A DNA stretch of 64,000 nucleotides from Actinoplanes sandaracinus (GCF_030009775.1 NZ_JASCTH010000040.1:32356-96355); one strand, 5' to 3'. Positions 33,580-44,264 are shown, counted from the stretch's first letter. Translations and numbers: made by a program. Notes: generated from the letters alone by a model not told the origin.

Positions 33580-34145
33580 TGAGAGGCTACGACGAGTTCC
33601 TCGGCGTGATCTTCGCGACCTTCCCGGCCGGCAAGGTGCTGCTGATCCTGCTCGCTCTCACCGCCCTGGTGGCCGCCGGCTGGTACTGGTTCCCGGCCTG
33701 GGTGCCGGACCGGCTGCCCCGCATCCGCCTGCCGAAACGGCGACGCCGCCAGCGCAAACCCCAACACGGCCAGAAACCCACCCGCCGCGCCCGCCCCCGG
33801 CGCGGCGAACCGAGCCGGGAACCGGCAGCGGCGGCCGGGTCGCTGGCCGACCGGCTCGCCGCCGAGGGCCGCTACGCCGAAGCGATCCGCGAACGCCTCC
33901 GCGACACCGTCACCGCCCTCACCCGCGCCGGCCTGATCACCCCCGAACCCGGCACCACCGCCGCCGAGCTGACCGCCGAGGCCGCCACCGGCCGGCCGGT
34001 CGTCGGACCCGCCCTGACCGGCGCCACCAGCCTGTTCTCCGAGGTCTGGTACGGCTACCGGCCCGCCGGCCCACCCGAGGACGAGCGGATGCGCCACCTC
34101 GCCGCCGAGGTGCGCACCGCGCTCGACGAGGGAGCCGCCCGATGA
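33579..34145 (+). CDS. DUF4129-domain membrane protein
   Basis: A 188-residue protein with one N-terminal membrane helix (KVLLILLALTALVAAGWYWF), a very basic linker (KRRRRQRKPQHGQKPTRRARPRRGE), and a C-terminal DUF4129-like helical domain (LADRLAAEGRYAEAIRERLRDTVTALTRAGLITPEPGTTAAELTAEA...SLFSEVWYGYRP). Such proteins are constant companions of MoxR-DUF58 modules. Role in the cell envelope is presumed. Overlaps its neighbours by 1 and 4 bp. Confidence 0.85.
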   Translation: MRGYDEFLGVIFATFPAGKVLLILLALTALVAAGWYWFPAWVPDRLPRIRLPKRRRRQRKPQHGQKPTRRARPRRGEPSREPAAAAGSLADRLAAEGRYAEAIRERLRDTVTALTRAGLITPEPGTTAAELTAEAATGRPVVGPALTGATSLFSEVWYGYRPAGPPEDERMRHLAAEVRTALDEGAAR

Positions 34146-35460
34146 AACGCTGGATGCGCGCCGCCATCCCGTTCGCCGTCCTGACCACCCTGGTCAGCGG
34201 CACCCTGATCGTCCACGCGATCGAACAACCCGACCCCGACGACCCGGAATACCTCGCCCCCGACCAGGTGCGCGAGATCAGCGGCGGCACCCTCGCCGAA
34301 CGGCTGCGCGCCCGCGGCGTCACCGTCGAACGGGCCACCAGCACCGAGGCCGCCGTCCAGGCCGCCACCGCCGCCGACGCCGCCGTCACCCTGTTCGTGA
34401 CCACGCCCGACCTCGCCGACCTCACCGCGGTCCGCCGCCTGCCGGCCGGCAGCACGATCGTCGCGGTCGACCCGTCCCCGTCGGCGCTGCGCCGCAGCGG
34501 CTGGCCGGCCGAGGTGAGCCGCACCCACTGGACCACAGCGGTCACCGCACCCTTCTGTGGCGAGAAGCTCGCGAACGAGGCCGGGCCGGCCGCCGTCCGC
34601 AAGACCGAGTACCGCACCCCCGCCGCCGGCACCACCTGCTACCAGGGCGCCCTGGTGACCTTCCCGGTCAACCGGCACTCCGTCACCCTGGTCGGCTCAC
34701 CCGACCCGTTCCGCGACGACCGGATCACCGAACACGGCAACGCCACCCTCGCCGTCGGCCTGCTCGCCCAGCACGAGCGGCTCGTCTGGCTCGACGTGCA
34801 CACCCCCGACCGGCCGCCGCGCACCACCCCGCCGACCACCCCGCCGACCTGGACCCCCCCGCCGGGCTACGACGAGACCCCGCAACCGTGGCAGACCGGC
34901 GGCATCCCCGGCGACGGTGACGGCCGCGGCGAACCGGGCGACGGCGACCCGGGAGCACCGGCGACCCCGGCGACACCACCACCCGGCGACGGCGAGGACG
35001 AGGGCCTCGGGTCCGGGCCGATGGACCCCCCGCTGCTGCAGTCCCTGCCACCGGCGCTGTGGGCCACCCTGCTGCTGATCGTGCTGGTCATGCTCGCCCT
35101 GGCCGCCGCGGCCGCCCGCCGCCTCGGCGCCCCGGTCGCCGAACCCCTGCCGTCGCGGGTCCCGGCCAACGAGACGATGCTCGGCCACGCCCGCCTCTAC
35201 CAGCGCGCTCGGGCCCGCGCCGCCTCCCACGACATCCTGCGGACGGCCGCCCGGCGCCGGCTGGCCGCCCACCTCGGCCTGCCCGCCGACGCCGACAGCG
35301 AAGCGATCGCCGCCCAGGCCGGGCTGCCCGTCCGATACGTGCGCGACATCCTCGACCGCCACCCGCCCGAGAGCAACAGCGACCTCGTCGAGGCCGCGAC
35401 CCTGCTGCACCGCCTGGTCCGGGACGTCACCGAACCACACCGCCACGAAGGAGAGCAGTC

Positions 35461-35464
<4 letters not shown>
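34142..35464 (+). CDS. DUF4350-domain membrane protein
   Basis: A 440-residue protein. An N-terminal helix (AAIPFAVLTTLVSGTLIVHAI) is followed by a DUF4350-like extracytoplasmic alpha/beta domain (GGTLAERLRARGVTVER, TLFVTTPDLADLTAVRRLPAGSTIVAVDPSPSALR). Next come a long P/T/D/G linker (about residues 220-295), a second membrane helix (ALWATLLLIVLVMLALAAAAARRL), and a cytoplasmic helical tail with LAAHLGLPADADSEAIAAQAGL. It probably links the MoxR/DUF58 proteins to the cell surface. The stop overlaps the GTG of moxR. Confidence 0.85.
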
Positions 35465-36422
<958 letters not shown>

Positions 36423-36423
<1 letters not shown>

Positions 36424-37739
36424 TGATCACCCGGCGCTTCGCGCTACTGCTCGCCGCCGGACTGCCGCTGGTGCTGCTGCTGCCGGACCCGTGGCTCGCG
36501 GTCGCGGCGGTGACCGCGACAGCCGTGCTGCTGGCCCTGCTCGACGTGGCGATCGCCGGACCACTGACCGGACTGCGGCTGCACCGCGACGGCGACCGCA
36601 CGGTGTGGCTCGGCACCACCGCCCGCGTGGTGCTGACCGTCACCAACACCGGCGACCGCGCCGTGCGCCTTCACCTACGCGACAGCTGGGTGCCGTCGGC
36701 CGGCGCCGGCCCGCTGTCCCACACCGCCGTGCTGCACCCGGACAGCGAACAGCCGTTCACCACCACCCTCACCCCGACGCGGCACGGCGACCGCCCCGCC
36801 GTCCGGGTCACCCTGCGCTCGATGGGACCGCTCGGACTGGCCTACCGGCAGCGCCGCCACCGGTGGAACACCGCGAAGACACCGGCCTGGACCCTGCGGG
36901 TGCTGCCCCGGTTCCCGTCCCGGCGGATCCTGCCGGAGAAACTGGCCCGGCTGCGCATCGTCGACGGCTCGGTGGTCACCCGCGGGCGCGGCCACGGCAC
37001 CGAGTTCGACGCGCTGCGCGAATACGTGATCGGCGACGACGTCCGCTCGATCGACTGGCGGGCCAGCGCCCGCGCCCACGACGTGGTGGTCCGCACCTGG
37101 CGCCCGGAACGCGACCGGCGCGTGTTCTGCATCCTCGACACCGGGCGCACCTCGGCCGTACGCATCGGCGACGCGCCCCGGCTCGACGCCTCCATCGACG
37201 CGGCCCTGCTGCTGTCGGTGCTGGCCACCCGCGCCGACGACCGGGTGGACCTGCTGGCGCTGGACGCGGCCGTGCGGACCCGGGTGGAAGGCGGCGGCCA
37301 GCGCTCCAAACTGGGCCGCCTCATCGACGGCATGGCGTCGCTGCAGCCGCACCTCGCCGAGACCGACTTCACCCTGCTCGGCCAGGAGATGCTGCGCCGC
37401 GACCGCAAACGCGCCCTGCTGGTCGTCTTCACCGCGCTGGACACCGCACCGATGATCGCCGGGCTGCTGCCGCTGCTGCCGAAACTCACCGCCCGGCACA
37501 AGGTGATCGTCGCCGGCGTCCGCGACCCGCTGGTCAGCCGCCTGGCCCACCTGCCCGACGACGCGACCGCCGCCGACGTGCACCGGGCCGCGGCCGCGCA
37601 CCGGGTGCTCGCCGAACGCGACCGGGTCCGTGACGTGCTGGCCCACGCCGGCGCGACCGTGGTCGACGCCGACGCCGACGCGTTCGCCGGCAAGGTCGCC
37701 GACGTCTACCTGCTGCTCAAAGCCTCCGGGCGGCTCTGA
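36423..37739 (+). CDS. DUF58-domain protein
   Basis: A 438-residue protein with two N-terminal membrane helices (FALLLAAGLPLVLLL; LAVAAVTATAVLLALLDVAI), a beta-rich middle (VTNTGDRAVRLHLRDSW), and the DUF58 block GTEFDALREYVIGDDVRSIDWRASARAHDVVVRTWRPERDRRVFCILDTGRTS, which begins a VWA-like fold. The GDDVRSIDWRASAR motif is diagnostic. It is the presumed MoxR client. ATG overlaps the moxR stop. Its 3' end overlaps the convergent SpoIIM-like gene by 34 bp. Confidence 0.92.
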
Positions 37740-38689
37740 ACCTCCTCGCCGCGCAGCGCCACCGCCCGGCCCCACACCAGCGCGTACACCAGGAACAGCC
37801 CCCACAGCCCGGCGCCGATGCCGATCCGCACCGCCGGCGGCAGTGCCGACGGCGTCACCCAGGCCTCCAGCAGCCCGGCGACCAGCAGCACGAACACCAG
37901 CCCCACCGCGACGGTCATGCCCTCGCGCGCCCAGTGCACCAGCGACGTGCGGCGGCTCATCAGCGGGCCCGGCGCGATCCACGACCAGCCGATCCGCAGG
38001 CCCACCCCGCCGCCGACGAAGATGGCGGTCAGCTCCAGGAAACCGTGCGGGGCGATGTAGGTGAGGTAGACGTCGCCGGCGCCGGCGTCGAACATCGCCG
38101 CACCCATCATCCCGATCTTGAGCAGGTTGTCGCCGAGCAGGTAGAACACCGGCACGATCAGCACCCCGGAGGCCAGGCACTGGGCGGTCAGCATCGCGTT
38201 GTTGACCCACACCGACGCGAAGAACGTCTCCGCCCGGTACTCGCTGTAGTAGCCGACGAAGTTGTCCACCAGGATCTGCTCGTCCGGATGCCGCCCGAAC
38301 CAGTCGGTCAGCACTTGCGGGTGCTGCTGCACGTACGCGATCAGGCCCCACGCCGCGCCGACCAGCACCACCATCACGGTGATCCACCACCAGCGGGTCC
38401 GGTACAACGCCGCCGGCAGCCGGGCCGCGAAGAACCCGGCGACCGGCCGCCACGACATCCGGTCGCTGCGGTTGATCGCCGCCCGCCCGGCCAGCACCAG
38501 CCGCGACAGGTCGGCCAGCACCACCGCGTCCGGGGTCCGGCTGCGCACGATCGACAGATGGGTGGCCGCCCGCTGATACAGCAGGACCATTTCGTCCACT
38601 TCTGCCGGGTCTAGCCGGCGCTGGGTGACCAGCACCTCCAGCCGCCGCCACTCGCCGCCGTGCTCGGCAACGTACGCATCGAGATCCAC
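37706..38689 (-). CDS. SpoIIM-family membrane protein
   Basis: A 327-residue protein of the stage II sporulation M superfamily. The soluble N-terminus (LDPAEVDEMVLLYQRAATHLSIVRSRTPD...LSRLVLAGRAAI) is followed by at least five helices, with FFASVWVNNAMLTAQCLASGVLIVPVFYLLGDNLLKIGMM and TYIAPHGFLELTAIFVGGGVGLRIGW. In actinomycetes this family is regularly linked with RDD and MoxR/DUF58 proteins, as here. Transport or envelope organisation is likely; peptidoglycan effects are shown only for B. subtilis SpoIIM. Confidence 0.88.
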   Translation of the reverse strand: MDLDAYVAEHGGEWRRLEVLVTQRRLDPAEVDEMVLLYQRAATHLSIVRSRTPDAVVLADLSRLVLAGRAAINRSDRMSWRPVAGFFAARLPAALYRTRWWWITVMVVLVGAAWGLIAYVQQHPQVLTDWFGRHPDEQILVDNFVGYYSEYRAETFFASVWVNNAMLTAQCLASGVLIVPVFYLLGDNLLKIGMMGAAMFDAGAGDVYLTYIAPHGFLELTAIFVGGGVGLRIGWSWIAPGPLMSRRTSLVHWAREGMTVAVGLVFVLLVAGLLEAWVTPSALPPAVRIGIGAGLWGLFLVYALVWGRAVALRGEEVQSRPEALSSR

Positions 38690-38712
38690 CCTCGCAGCCT
38701 AGAGGTCGCATC

Positions 38713-39552
38713 GTGTTGACTGTGCGGGTGCTCACCACCGCCGAAGCCGTCGAGATCGACGTGCGCCCCGCCCGCCTGGGGTCCCGCGCCATCGCCCTGA
38801 TGTTCGACATCATGATGCAGGCGGTCGTCTTCGGCCTGCTGGCGGCGGTGTTCATCATCGTCTGGACGTTTCTGCCCTATCCGTACATCCTCCCCAACAC
38901 CGCCTTCCTGATCGGCATCGCGATCGTCGCGGTCGGCTACCCCACCGTGATCGAGACCGTCACCAACGGCCGCAGCCTCGGCAAAGCCGTCATGGGCCTG
39001 CGCGTCATCCGCGAGGACGGCGGCCCGATCCGCGCCCGCCACGCCTTCACCCGCGCCCTCATCGGCCTCGCCGTCGAATGGCCCGGCGTGCTCATGCCCC
39101 TGGTCACCTGGGCCGGCAGCCTCACCACCATGCTCGCCTCCCGGCGTGGCCGGCGCCTCGGCGACCTCGCCGCCGGCACCCTGGTCGTCCACGAACGCCG
39201 CCCCGTCCCGTGGAACCTGGTCCCCGGCATGCCCGCCGGGCTGTCCGACTGGGCCCTCAACGCCGACCTGTCCGCCGTCGACGACGACCTCGCCGAAGCC
39301 ATCCGCCAGTTCGCGGCCCGCTCCCACCAGTTCGCCGAGCCGTACCGGTCGGTCCTCGGCCAGAGCCTGCACGCCGAAGTCAAAGCGAGAGTCTCCCCGC
39401 CGCCACCGGCCGGCACCGCCCCCTGGTTCTTCCTCGTCGCCGTGCTCGCCGAACGCCGCCGCCGCTCGGCGACGCAACTCGCCGCCACCCGGATCGTCAC
39501 CCAGCGCGTCCTTCCCGGCTTCGGCACGATTCCCGCGGCTTCACGCCGCTGA
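38713..39552 (+). CDS. RDD-family membrane protein
   Basis: A 279-residue protein with an RDD domain. ARLGSRAIALMFDIMMQAVVFGLLAAVFIIVW carries the R and D residues; the second helix ends TVIETVTNGRSLGKAVMGLRVIREDGG, and the third region is RRGRRLGDLAAGTLVV. The soluble C-terminal 100 residues are helical. Role unknown; some RDD proteins are sodium/proton antiporters. Divergent from the SpoIIM-like gene with a 23-bp gap, so they share a promoter region. Start GTG 38713. Confidence 0.88.
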   Translation: MLTVRVLTTAEAVEIDVRPARLGSRAIALMFDIMMQAVVFGLLAAVFIIVWTFLPYPYILPNTAFLIGIAIVAVGYPTVIETVTNGRSLGKAVMGLRVIREDGGPIRARHAFTRALIGLAVEWPGVLMPLVTWAGSLTTMLASRRGRRLGDLAAGTLVVHERRPVPWNLVPGMPAGLSDWALNADLSAVDDDLAEAIRQFAARSHQFAEPYRSVLGQSLHAEVKARVSPPPPAGTAPWFFLVAVLAERRRRSATQLAATRIVTQRVLPGFGTIPAASRR

Positions 39553-39679
39553 TTTCTCCTCTCGTACGACCCGCGCGCCCCCGCCGCACGCAAGAGGCGC
39601 CACCCCACCGCCCCGCCGATGCCGGGCACCGTCACTCGTCCAGGCGACTTCGGGCGTGTCCGGGCCCCGGAGGGCTGGT

Positions 39680-39685
39680 TAAGCT
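39680..39685 (+). promoter_or_regulatory. -10 box of a probable leaderless transcript
   Basis: TAAGCT, six bases before GTG 39692, start of the toxin-antitoxin pair. Confidence 0.5.
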
Positions 39686-39691
39686 GGGCCG

Positions 39692-39880
39692 GTGACCGAC
39701 GATGCCGACCAGTCGCAGCCCCCGCCGCGTCCCAGTCAGCAACTGGCAGCCCTCCTCGGCCTCCCCGAGCCGGAGCCGTTCACCGAGGAAGAGGAACGCG
39801 CCTTCGAGCGGTGGATGGACGAGGGCGACGCTCAACAGGAAGCGATCATCGCTCGCCGCCGCCAGCAGCGGGCCGCGTGA
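39692..39880 (+). CDS. probable antitoxin
   Basis: A 62-residue acidic helical peptide (PSQQLAALLGLPEPEPFTEEEERAFERWMDEGDAQQEAIIARRRQQ). No DNA-binding N-terminus is seen, but the C-terminal half looks like a toxin-binding helix. It immediately precedes, and overlaps by 4 bp (GTGA), a PIN-like gene: the usual order and coupling of type II antitoxin-toxin pairs. Assigned by position and composition, not by a recognised family. Confidence 0.65.
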   Translation: MTDDADQSQPPPRPSQQLAALLGLPEPEPFTEEEERAFERWMDEGDAQQEAIIARRRQQRAA

Positions 39881-40290
39881 GCCGCAACCGCAGACCCCGG
39901 ATCCTCGACGCCTCCGCCCTGGTGGAACTGTTCTCCGGCCATTCGACACTGATGCGGCTGCTCGATCTCGCCAACGGCGGCCACGCCCTGCTGGCCGTGC
40001 CGACCCTGGCCATCGCCGAGGCCCAGGCGGTGCTCGACGCGCCCCCGTCACACTGGAACCGCATCCTCGCTCTCCCCGGCATCCGGGCGATGGACCTGGC
40101 CCAGCACATCGCCGTCGAGATCGGCGGGATCGCCGCCCCCCGCCTGCAGAACCATCCGGTCCACACCGCGCTGATCGGCCCGCTGATGACCGCACAGGTC
40201 CTCTACGAGGCGAAGACCATGAACGCCGCGATCATCACCAGCGTGCCCGAGGCGTACGGCGGGCACGAGGTCGCCATCCAGCCGATCTAG
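39877..40290 (+). CDS. PIN-domain-like toxin
   Basis: A 137-residue protein resembling PIN ribonucleases. The first acidic residue is in ILDASALVELFSGH, a second in TLAIAEAQAVL, and the C-terminal strand region is TMNAAIITSVPEAYGG. In most PIN toxins two aspartates lie near AADAxLVATA; here that site is replaced by NAAIITSVPEAYG, so activity may be altered. It would cleave RNA unless bound by the upstream antitoxin. Starts at GTG 39877. Confidence 0.65.
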   Translation: MSRNRRPRILDASALVELFSGHSTLMRLLDLANGGHALLAVPTLAIAEAQAVLDAPPSHWNRILALPGIRAMDLAQHIAVEIGGIAAPRLQNHPVHTALIGPLMTAQVLYEAKTMNAAIITSVPEAYGGHEVAIQPI

Positions 40291-40336
40291 CCCGCCGCCG
40301 TGGCGGCCCGCGCTTCCGCGGCCCGAACGACCACGG

Positions 40337-40370
40337 CCCGGGCCGCCACCGGTTGCGGTGGCGGCCCGGG
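40337..40370. terminator. stem-loop between convergent genes
   Basis: A 15-bp perfect stem (CCCGGGCCGCCACCG with its complement) closed by GTTG, between the toxin gene and the DUF808 gene, followed by a G-rich tract. Confidence 0.75.
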
Positions 40371-40390
40371 GCGGGGGGGTGGGGCGGGGG

Positions 40391-41497
40391 TTAAATGGGA
40401 GCGGGGGGGGCCGCGGGGGGCCGGGCCGGGGCCCGGGCCGCCGGCTTGCTGTCCGGCGCGGTGTCCGCGGTCACCGCCGCCGACTTCCCCGGCGCGGTGG
40501 GTGTCACGGGCGCGTCCGCGGACTGGTCGGCGGTGTGCCCCGTCGCGGCCTTGCTGCCCGGCTCGGCCTCGCCGTGGGACTTCTTGCGGTGCACCGTCAC
40601 GCTCATGATCGCCACGATCACCGCGCCGACGATCAGGCCGATGATCGCGCTGGCCACCGTGTTGACGATCCAGCCCACCACACCACCGAGCGGGCCGGTC
40701 GCGTTGCGCGCCGCCACCTCCATGTGGTGGACGAAATCGTACAGCGGGTGGAACCCGAGTTCGTTGGTGCCGGCCAGCAGGATGTGCCCGCCGACCCACA
40801 GCATCGCCGCGGTGCCGATCACGCTCAGGGCGGTCAGCACCTTCGGCATCGCCTTGACCAGGCCACGGCCGAACTTGGCCGCCGCCTTGCTGGGCTTCTC
40901 GGCCAGCCGCAGGCCGACGTCGTCCATCTTCACGATCAGGCCGACGGCCCCGTAGACCAGCACCGTCATGATGACCGCGACGACGGCCAGGATGATCAGC
41001 CGGTTCCAGAACGCCTCCTCGGCCACCTCGTTCAGCGAGATCACCATGATCTCGGCCGACAGGATCAGGTCGGTACGGATGGCCCCGGCGATCAGGGTCT
41101 TCTCGTCCGGCCGCAACTCCTCCTCGGCGTGCGCGTCGTGGTGGGCGACCCTCTCCCAGACCTTCTCCGCACCCTCGTAACACAGATAGGCGCCACCGAG
41201 CATCAGCAGCGGTGTCAGCAGCACCGGCAGGAACTGACTGAGCACCAGGATTACCGGCAGGATGATCAGGAACTTGTTCCGCAACGACCCCAGGGCGATG
41301 CGTTTGACGATCGGGATCTCCCGCTCGGCAGCCAGGCCCCGCACGTACTGCGGCGTCACGGCGGCATCGTCGATGACTACGCCGGCCGCCTTGGCCCCGG
41401 CCTTGGCGGCGGCTACCCCGACGTCATCGACGGACGCGGCTGCCGCACGCGCCAGCACCGCAATGTCGTCCAGTAGGGCTGCAAGTCCAGCGCTCAA
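40391..41497 (-). CDS. DUF808 (YedI-like) membrane protein
   Basis: A 368-residue protein of the DUF808 family. It starts SAGLAALLDDIAVLARAAAASVDDVG, then VTPQYVRGLAAEREIPIVKRIALGSLRNKFLIILPVILVLSQFLPVLLTPLLMLGGAYLCYEGAEKV, an invariant block of the family. Four or five helices and a long A/P/K-rich C-terminal tail follow. The start is TTG 41495-41497, placed by GGAGAGG eight bases upstream; an in-frame upstream extension of 40 residues lacks coding character. Function unknown. Confidence 0.88.
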   Translation of the reverse strand: MSAGLAALLDDIAVLARAAAASVDDVGVAAAKAGAKAAGVVIDDAAVTPQYVRGLAAEREIPIVKRIALGSLRNKFLIILPVILVLSQFLPVLLTPLLMLGGAYLCYEGAEKVWERVAHHDAHAEEELRPDEKTLIAGAIRTDLILSAEIMVISLNEVAEEAFWNRLIILAVVAVIMTVLVYGAVGLIVKMDDVGLRLAEKPSKAAAKFGRGLVKAMPKVLTALSVIGTAAMLWVGGHILLAGTNELGFHPLYDFVHHMEVAARNATGPLGGVVGWIVNTVASAIIGLIVGAVIVAIMSVTVHRKKSHGEAEPGSKAATGHTADQSADAPVTPTAPGKSAAVTADTAPDSKPAARAPARPPAAPPAPI

Positions 41498-41770
41498 GGA
41501 ACGTCCTCTCCTTCGGTGATGCGTTTGTGCAGACTCATTCTCGTCCAGGCCCGCTCTGCGTGCATGACCCCCCTCCTTACCCTGTTGGAGGCCCGCCGAA
41601 AGGGTGTGGGAGAACATGAATCCCGGCAGCCATCGGCCGGCCCCGGAAACCGCTGAGAGCCCTCTCCTCGAACCGCCGGTACCGGGTATACGTCTTCACC
41701 CGCCATCCGCCCCGGCACGCCGGCACCGATCCGGCTTCGCCGCCCGGATCCCCATCAGCGAGCGTGCCGG

Positions 41771-42666
41771 TCAGCCGAGCAGGCCGACCTTGAAGGCCAG
41801 ATCGGTCGCCTGCCGGCGCAGTGCGGGCGGCCCGGCGAGGACGGCGGTGACCATGTGACGGGCGTACTGGTTGTACCGGATGGTCTCCGGTGCGCTGTCG
41901 TACGCCCGGTTCAGCAGGCCCAAGGTGGCCTCGTGCTCGTGCTCGTGCTTGAGGTGGTGGCCGCGGGCTACCTCGATCAGGTGCCGGGCGCGGCGGGGCC
42001 GGGAGGGGATGGCCTCGGCTTGGGCGGTCGTGGCCATGCGCACGGCGCCGTCGCCCTTGCGCAGTTCGACCTCCAGGGTGACCGCATGAGCGATCATCAC
42101 CGGCTTGGAGAAGCTGGTGGCCCGCTGGTAGTAGGTGTCGGCGAGGGCGCGCACCACCCGGTCGGCTTCGTCCCACGAGCGCCAGGCGGCTCCAGAGCGG
42201 CCGGCGCGGGCGGCGGTGAACGCCGCCGCGGCGTGCAGCGCCCCGTACATGCCAGCTGGGCGTCGCGGATCAGGTCGGGCAGCAGGCCACCGATGACGGT
42301 GCGATGGTCCGGAGACAGGTGCCGGGCCCGCCACGCCACGTCGAGACGGGCGGCGATGTGCTCGAGCGGCTGCGGTGCCCGGCCCGTGGGGCTCGACCAC
42401 TGGTTGAGCACTTCCCGGACTGCGGGCAGGGCGGCGTGCGCGGTCCCCGGCATCAGGACGACCTGCTCGCCTTCGGTGATCAAGGCTGTCACCGGAACCT
42501 TCAACGCCCGCGCGACCTGCCCGAGCGTGGTGAGCCGAGGCGGCAGAATGCGGCCGTTCTCGACGCTCTTGACCTAGTCAGGGGATTTGCCGACCAGCCC
42601 GGCGAGCACCACACGGGTCATTCCCGCGCGGGTGCGCAGCAACTTGATCCGCTGCCCGGTCGTCAA
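41771..42666 (-). pseudogene. XRE-family regulator broken by a stop codon and a frameshift
   Basis: From TTG 42664-42666 the frame reads TGQRIKLLRTRAGMTRVVLAGLVGKSPD, then TAG, then VKSVENGRILPPRLTTLGQVARALKVPVTALI: an XRE helix-turn-helix in which the usual W before VKxVE is a stop codon. Near 42240 the frame shifts to PAGMYGALHAAAAFTAARAGRSGAAWRSWDEADRVVRALADTYYQRATSF, the C-terminal TPR-like half. An intact gene would be a regulator of about 290 residues of a type common in actinomycetes. Two lesions mark decay. Confidence 0.75.
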
Positions 42667-42867
42667 AGTGAGCAGGTTCGGCCACCTCGCTATCTGGCCC
42701 CTCGCCGAGCTCGGTCCGCGGATGGGCAGCAAGCCGGTCGACCTCGCTCAACTGCGGCCCGAGTTCGCGCACGTGCCGCGCAACCAACTGCCGCCCTACC
42801 AGGTACGACGCGGTTGGTAGGCGCCGCCGCAGCGCCGGGGCTTGCGTCTTCTCGCCGCCCTGCCGGG
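42667..42867. other. intergenic debris
   Basis: Upstream region of the broken XRE gene. A plus-strand frame (RFGHLAIWPLAELGPRMGSKPVDLAQL) is coding-like for about 45 codons but no family is recognised. No other feature seen. Confidence 0.3.
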
Positions 42868-43030
42868 TCAGCTCTCCGGCGCGGCGGCGAGGAACTGGTC
42901 GTACTTCTCCAGCGACGGCGGGCCCGGGCGCCGGTCCGGAGGCAGCCGGGCCAGGGTGGCGTCGAGCACCGCCTGGCCGTCACCGGCTGGGTCCTGAACC
43001 AGCAGCCCGGAGATGATCTTGTTCGAAAAG
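42868..43030 (-). pseudogene. orphan C-terminal fragment
   Basis: Minus strand reads FSNKIISGLLVQDPAGDGQAVLDATLARLPPDRRP and on to EKYDQFLAAAPES before a TGA at 42868-42870. The codon bias is coding-like but there is no start or upstream gene, so it is the tail of a lost protein. I do not recognise the family. Confidence 0.4.
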
Positions 43031-43052
43031 CATTCGATTGATGAACAAGATC
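43015..43052. terminator. inverted repeat, possible terminator of the 43072 gene
   Basis: GATCTTGTTC and GAACAAGATC are exact complements around an 18-nt spacer, 20 bp beyond the stop of the minus-strand membrane gene. Confidence 0.45.
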
Positions 43053-43071
43053 AACCGAGCCGCCGCCTAGA

Positions 43072-44169
43072 TCAACTTTGATCCCTGGTCGCACGTTTCG
43101 TTAGCAACGCCCCCTCAATGCTCCCCGGTGGAGAGTGACGTAGCCGCCAGTACGCGCCACCCAGCAGGGCGAGCACTATCGCACTGATGGCAATGTCGTT
43201 GAGCAATGCCTCCCTTGCTGACACCAGGCGTGAATGGGGGTCGTAGTTCGGAACGAAGTACGCGAAGACGGCCGCCGAGACCAGCGCGGCGGCCCATGCG
43301 GTCAGGACGTGCCGCTGATTCCAGCCGGCGCGACGGGACCACAGAACGATCACCGCGGCGGCAGCTGTGGTGACCGCGACCTGCAGGCCGACCGCGGCCC
43401 AGCCGTGGGGGTCTGCGACGAAGCGGGCACCGAACACCAGTATCCCGGCCCACAGGGGATGCGGGCTGCGTCGGGCTACCGGCCGAGGCCGGCGCCGCCA
43501 CCGGGGCAGCAGCGCGGCGCCGATCAGGGCCAGCACCGTCAGCGCCGCGAATGCCAGCTGCAGCGGGCTGGCCAGGAACCCTTTGCGGCCGTTCTCTTCA
43601 TCGAAGAAGATTATCGAGCAGCCCAGGACGAACAGGACAACCATCACGATGAGGCCCGGGCGGCCCAGCCACGGCTGGTGACGCCGGGCCGGAGCCAGAT
43701 ACGACTCGACGATCACGATCGGGGCGCAGATGCTCAACGCGATGTGATTGCCGACGTAGGTCAGTGCGCTCCCGGCGCTGAACCCCAGCAGCGGCACGGT
43801 GGTGGCCCGGGCGGCCCCCACCTCATCGGCGTAGGCGGTGTTTTCGGTGAAGCCGAGGTTGAACAGCGCCTGATCAACTAGCCCGGCCTGAAAGATGCCG
43901 AATGCGGCCGCTAGCAAGACGATCGCCCGCCAGCCTCCGCCGAGCCGGACGGCGACCTCACGGATGAGTACCGCGGCTGCCCCGTACAGCGGGGCCAGGA
44001 CCACGACGACAGACACGAACCCAGCGGCGGAGAAGCCACCCCAGGAACACTCGCCCGCCCACGGCGCCACAACCATAAGCGCCAGAACCGGGGCCCACCG
44101 GCGCCATCGCGGCAGGGCGGGGCCTGGAGGCGGGCCCGTCACGGGGAACTTCGTCGCGCCAGTAGCCAT
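43072..44169 (-). CDS. polytopic membrane protein, intact paralogue of 20161-21034
   Basis: A 365-residue protein with about ten hydrophobic helices. Conserved between the two copies in the window: AGECSWGGFSAAGF, APLYGAAAVLIREVAVRLGGGWRAIVLLAAAFGIFQAGLVDQALF, YVGNHIALSICAPIVIVE and APARRHQPWLGRPGLIVMVVLFV. No known transporter motif, so function is unknown. ATG 44169 has TACCGT six bases upstream, suggesting a leaderless message. It lies between gene debris and the Tn3 element. Confidence 0.8.
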   Translation of the reverse strand: MATGATKFPVTGPPPGPALPRWRRWAPVLALMVVAPWAGECSWGGFSAAGFVSVVVVLAPLYGAAAVLIREVAVRLGGGWRAIVLLAAAFGIFQAGLVDQALFNLGFTENTAYADEVGAARATTVPLLGFSAGSALTYVGNHIALSICAPIVIVESYLAPARRHQPWLGRPGLIVMVVLFVLGCSIIFFDEENGRKGFLASPLQLAFAALTVLALIGAALLPRWRRRPRPVARRSPHPLWAGILVFGARFVADPHGWAAVGLQVAVTTAAAAVIVLWSRRAGWNQRHVLTAWAAALVSAAVFAYFVPNYDPHSRLVSAREALLNDIAISAIVLALLGGAYWRLRHSPPGSIEGALLTKRATRDQS

Positions 44170-44264
44170 GGCACGACGGTAGGACCGCCACGCCCGACGG
44201 CGAATCGAACTTTGGTCTACCAGGCATTAACCAGAGTCGACCGCCGTCACCACCAACGACTCCG

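Noticed and set aside
36675..38858. 727-codon minus-strand frame covering SpoIIM and DUF58
   Set aside because: Its first part is antisense to DUF58 and its rest is out of frame with the SpoIIM-like gene, which has real helices.
42578..42583. Pyrrolysine-type recoding of TAG
   Set aside because: The gene also has a frameshift, and no pyl genes are seen; decay is simpler.
44185..44215. tRNA-like T-arm (AGTTCGATTC) on the minus strand
   Set aside because: No acceptor, D or anticodon arms can be folded around it.
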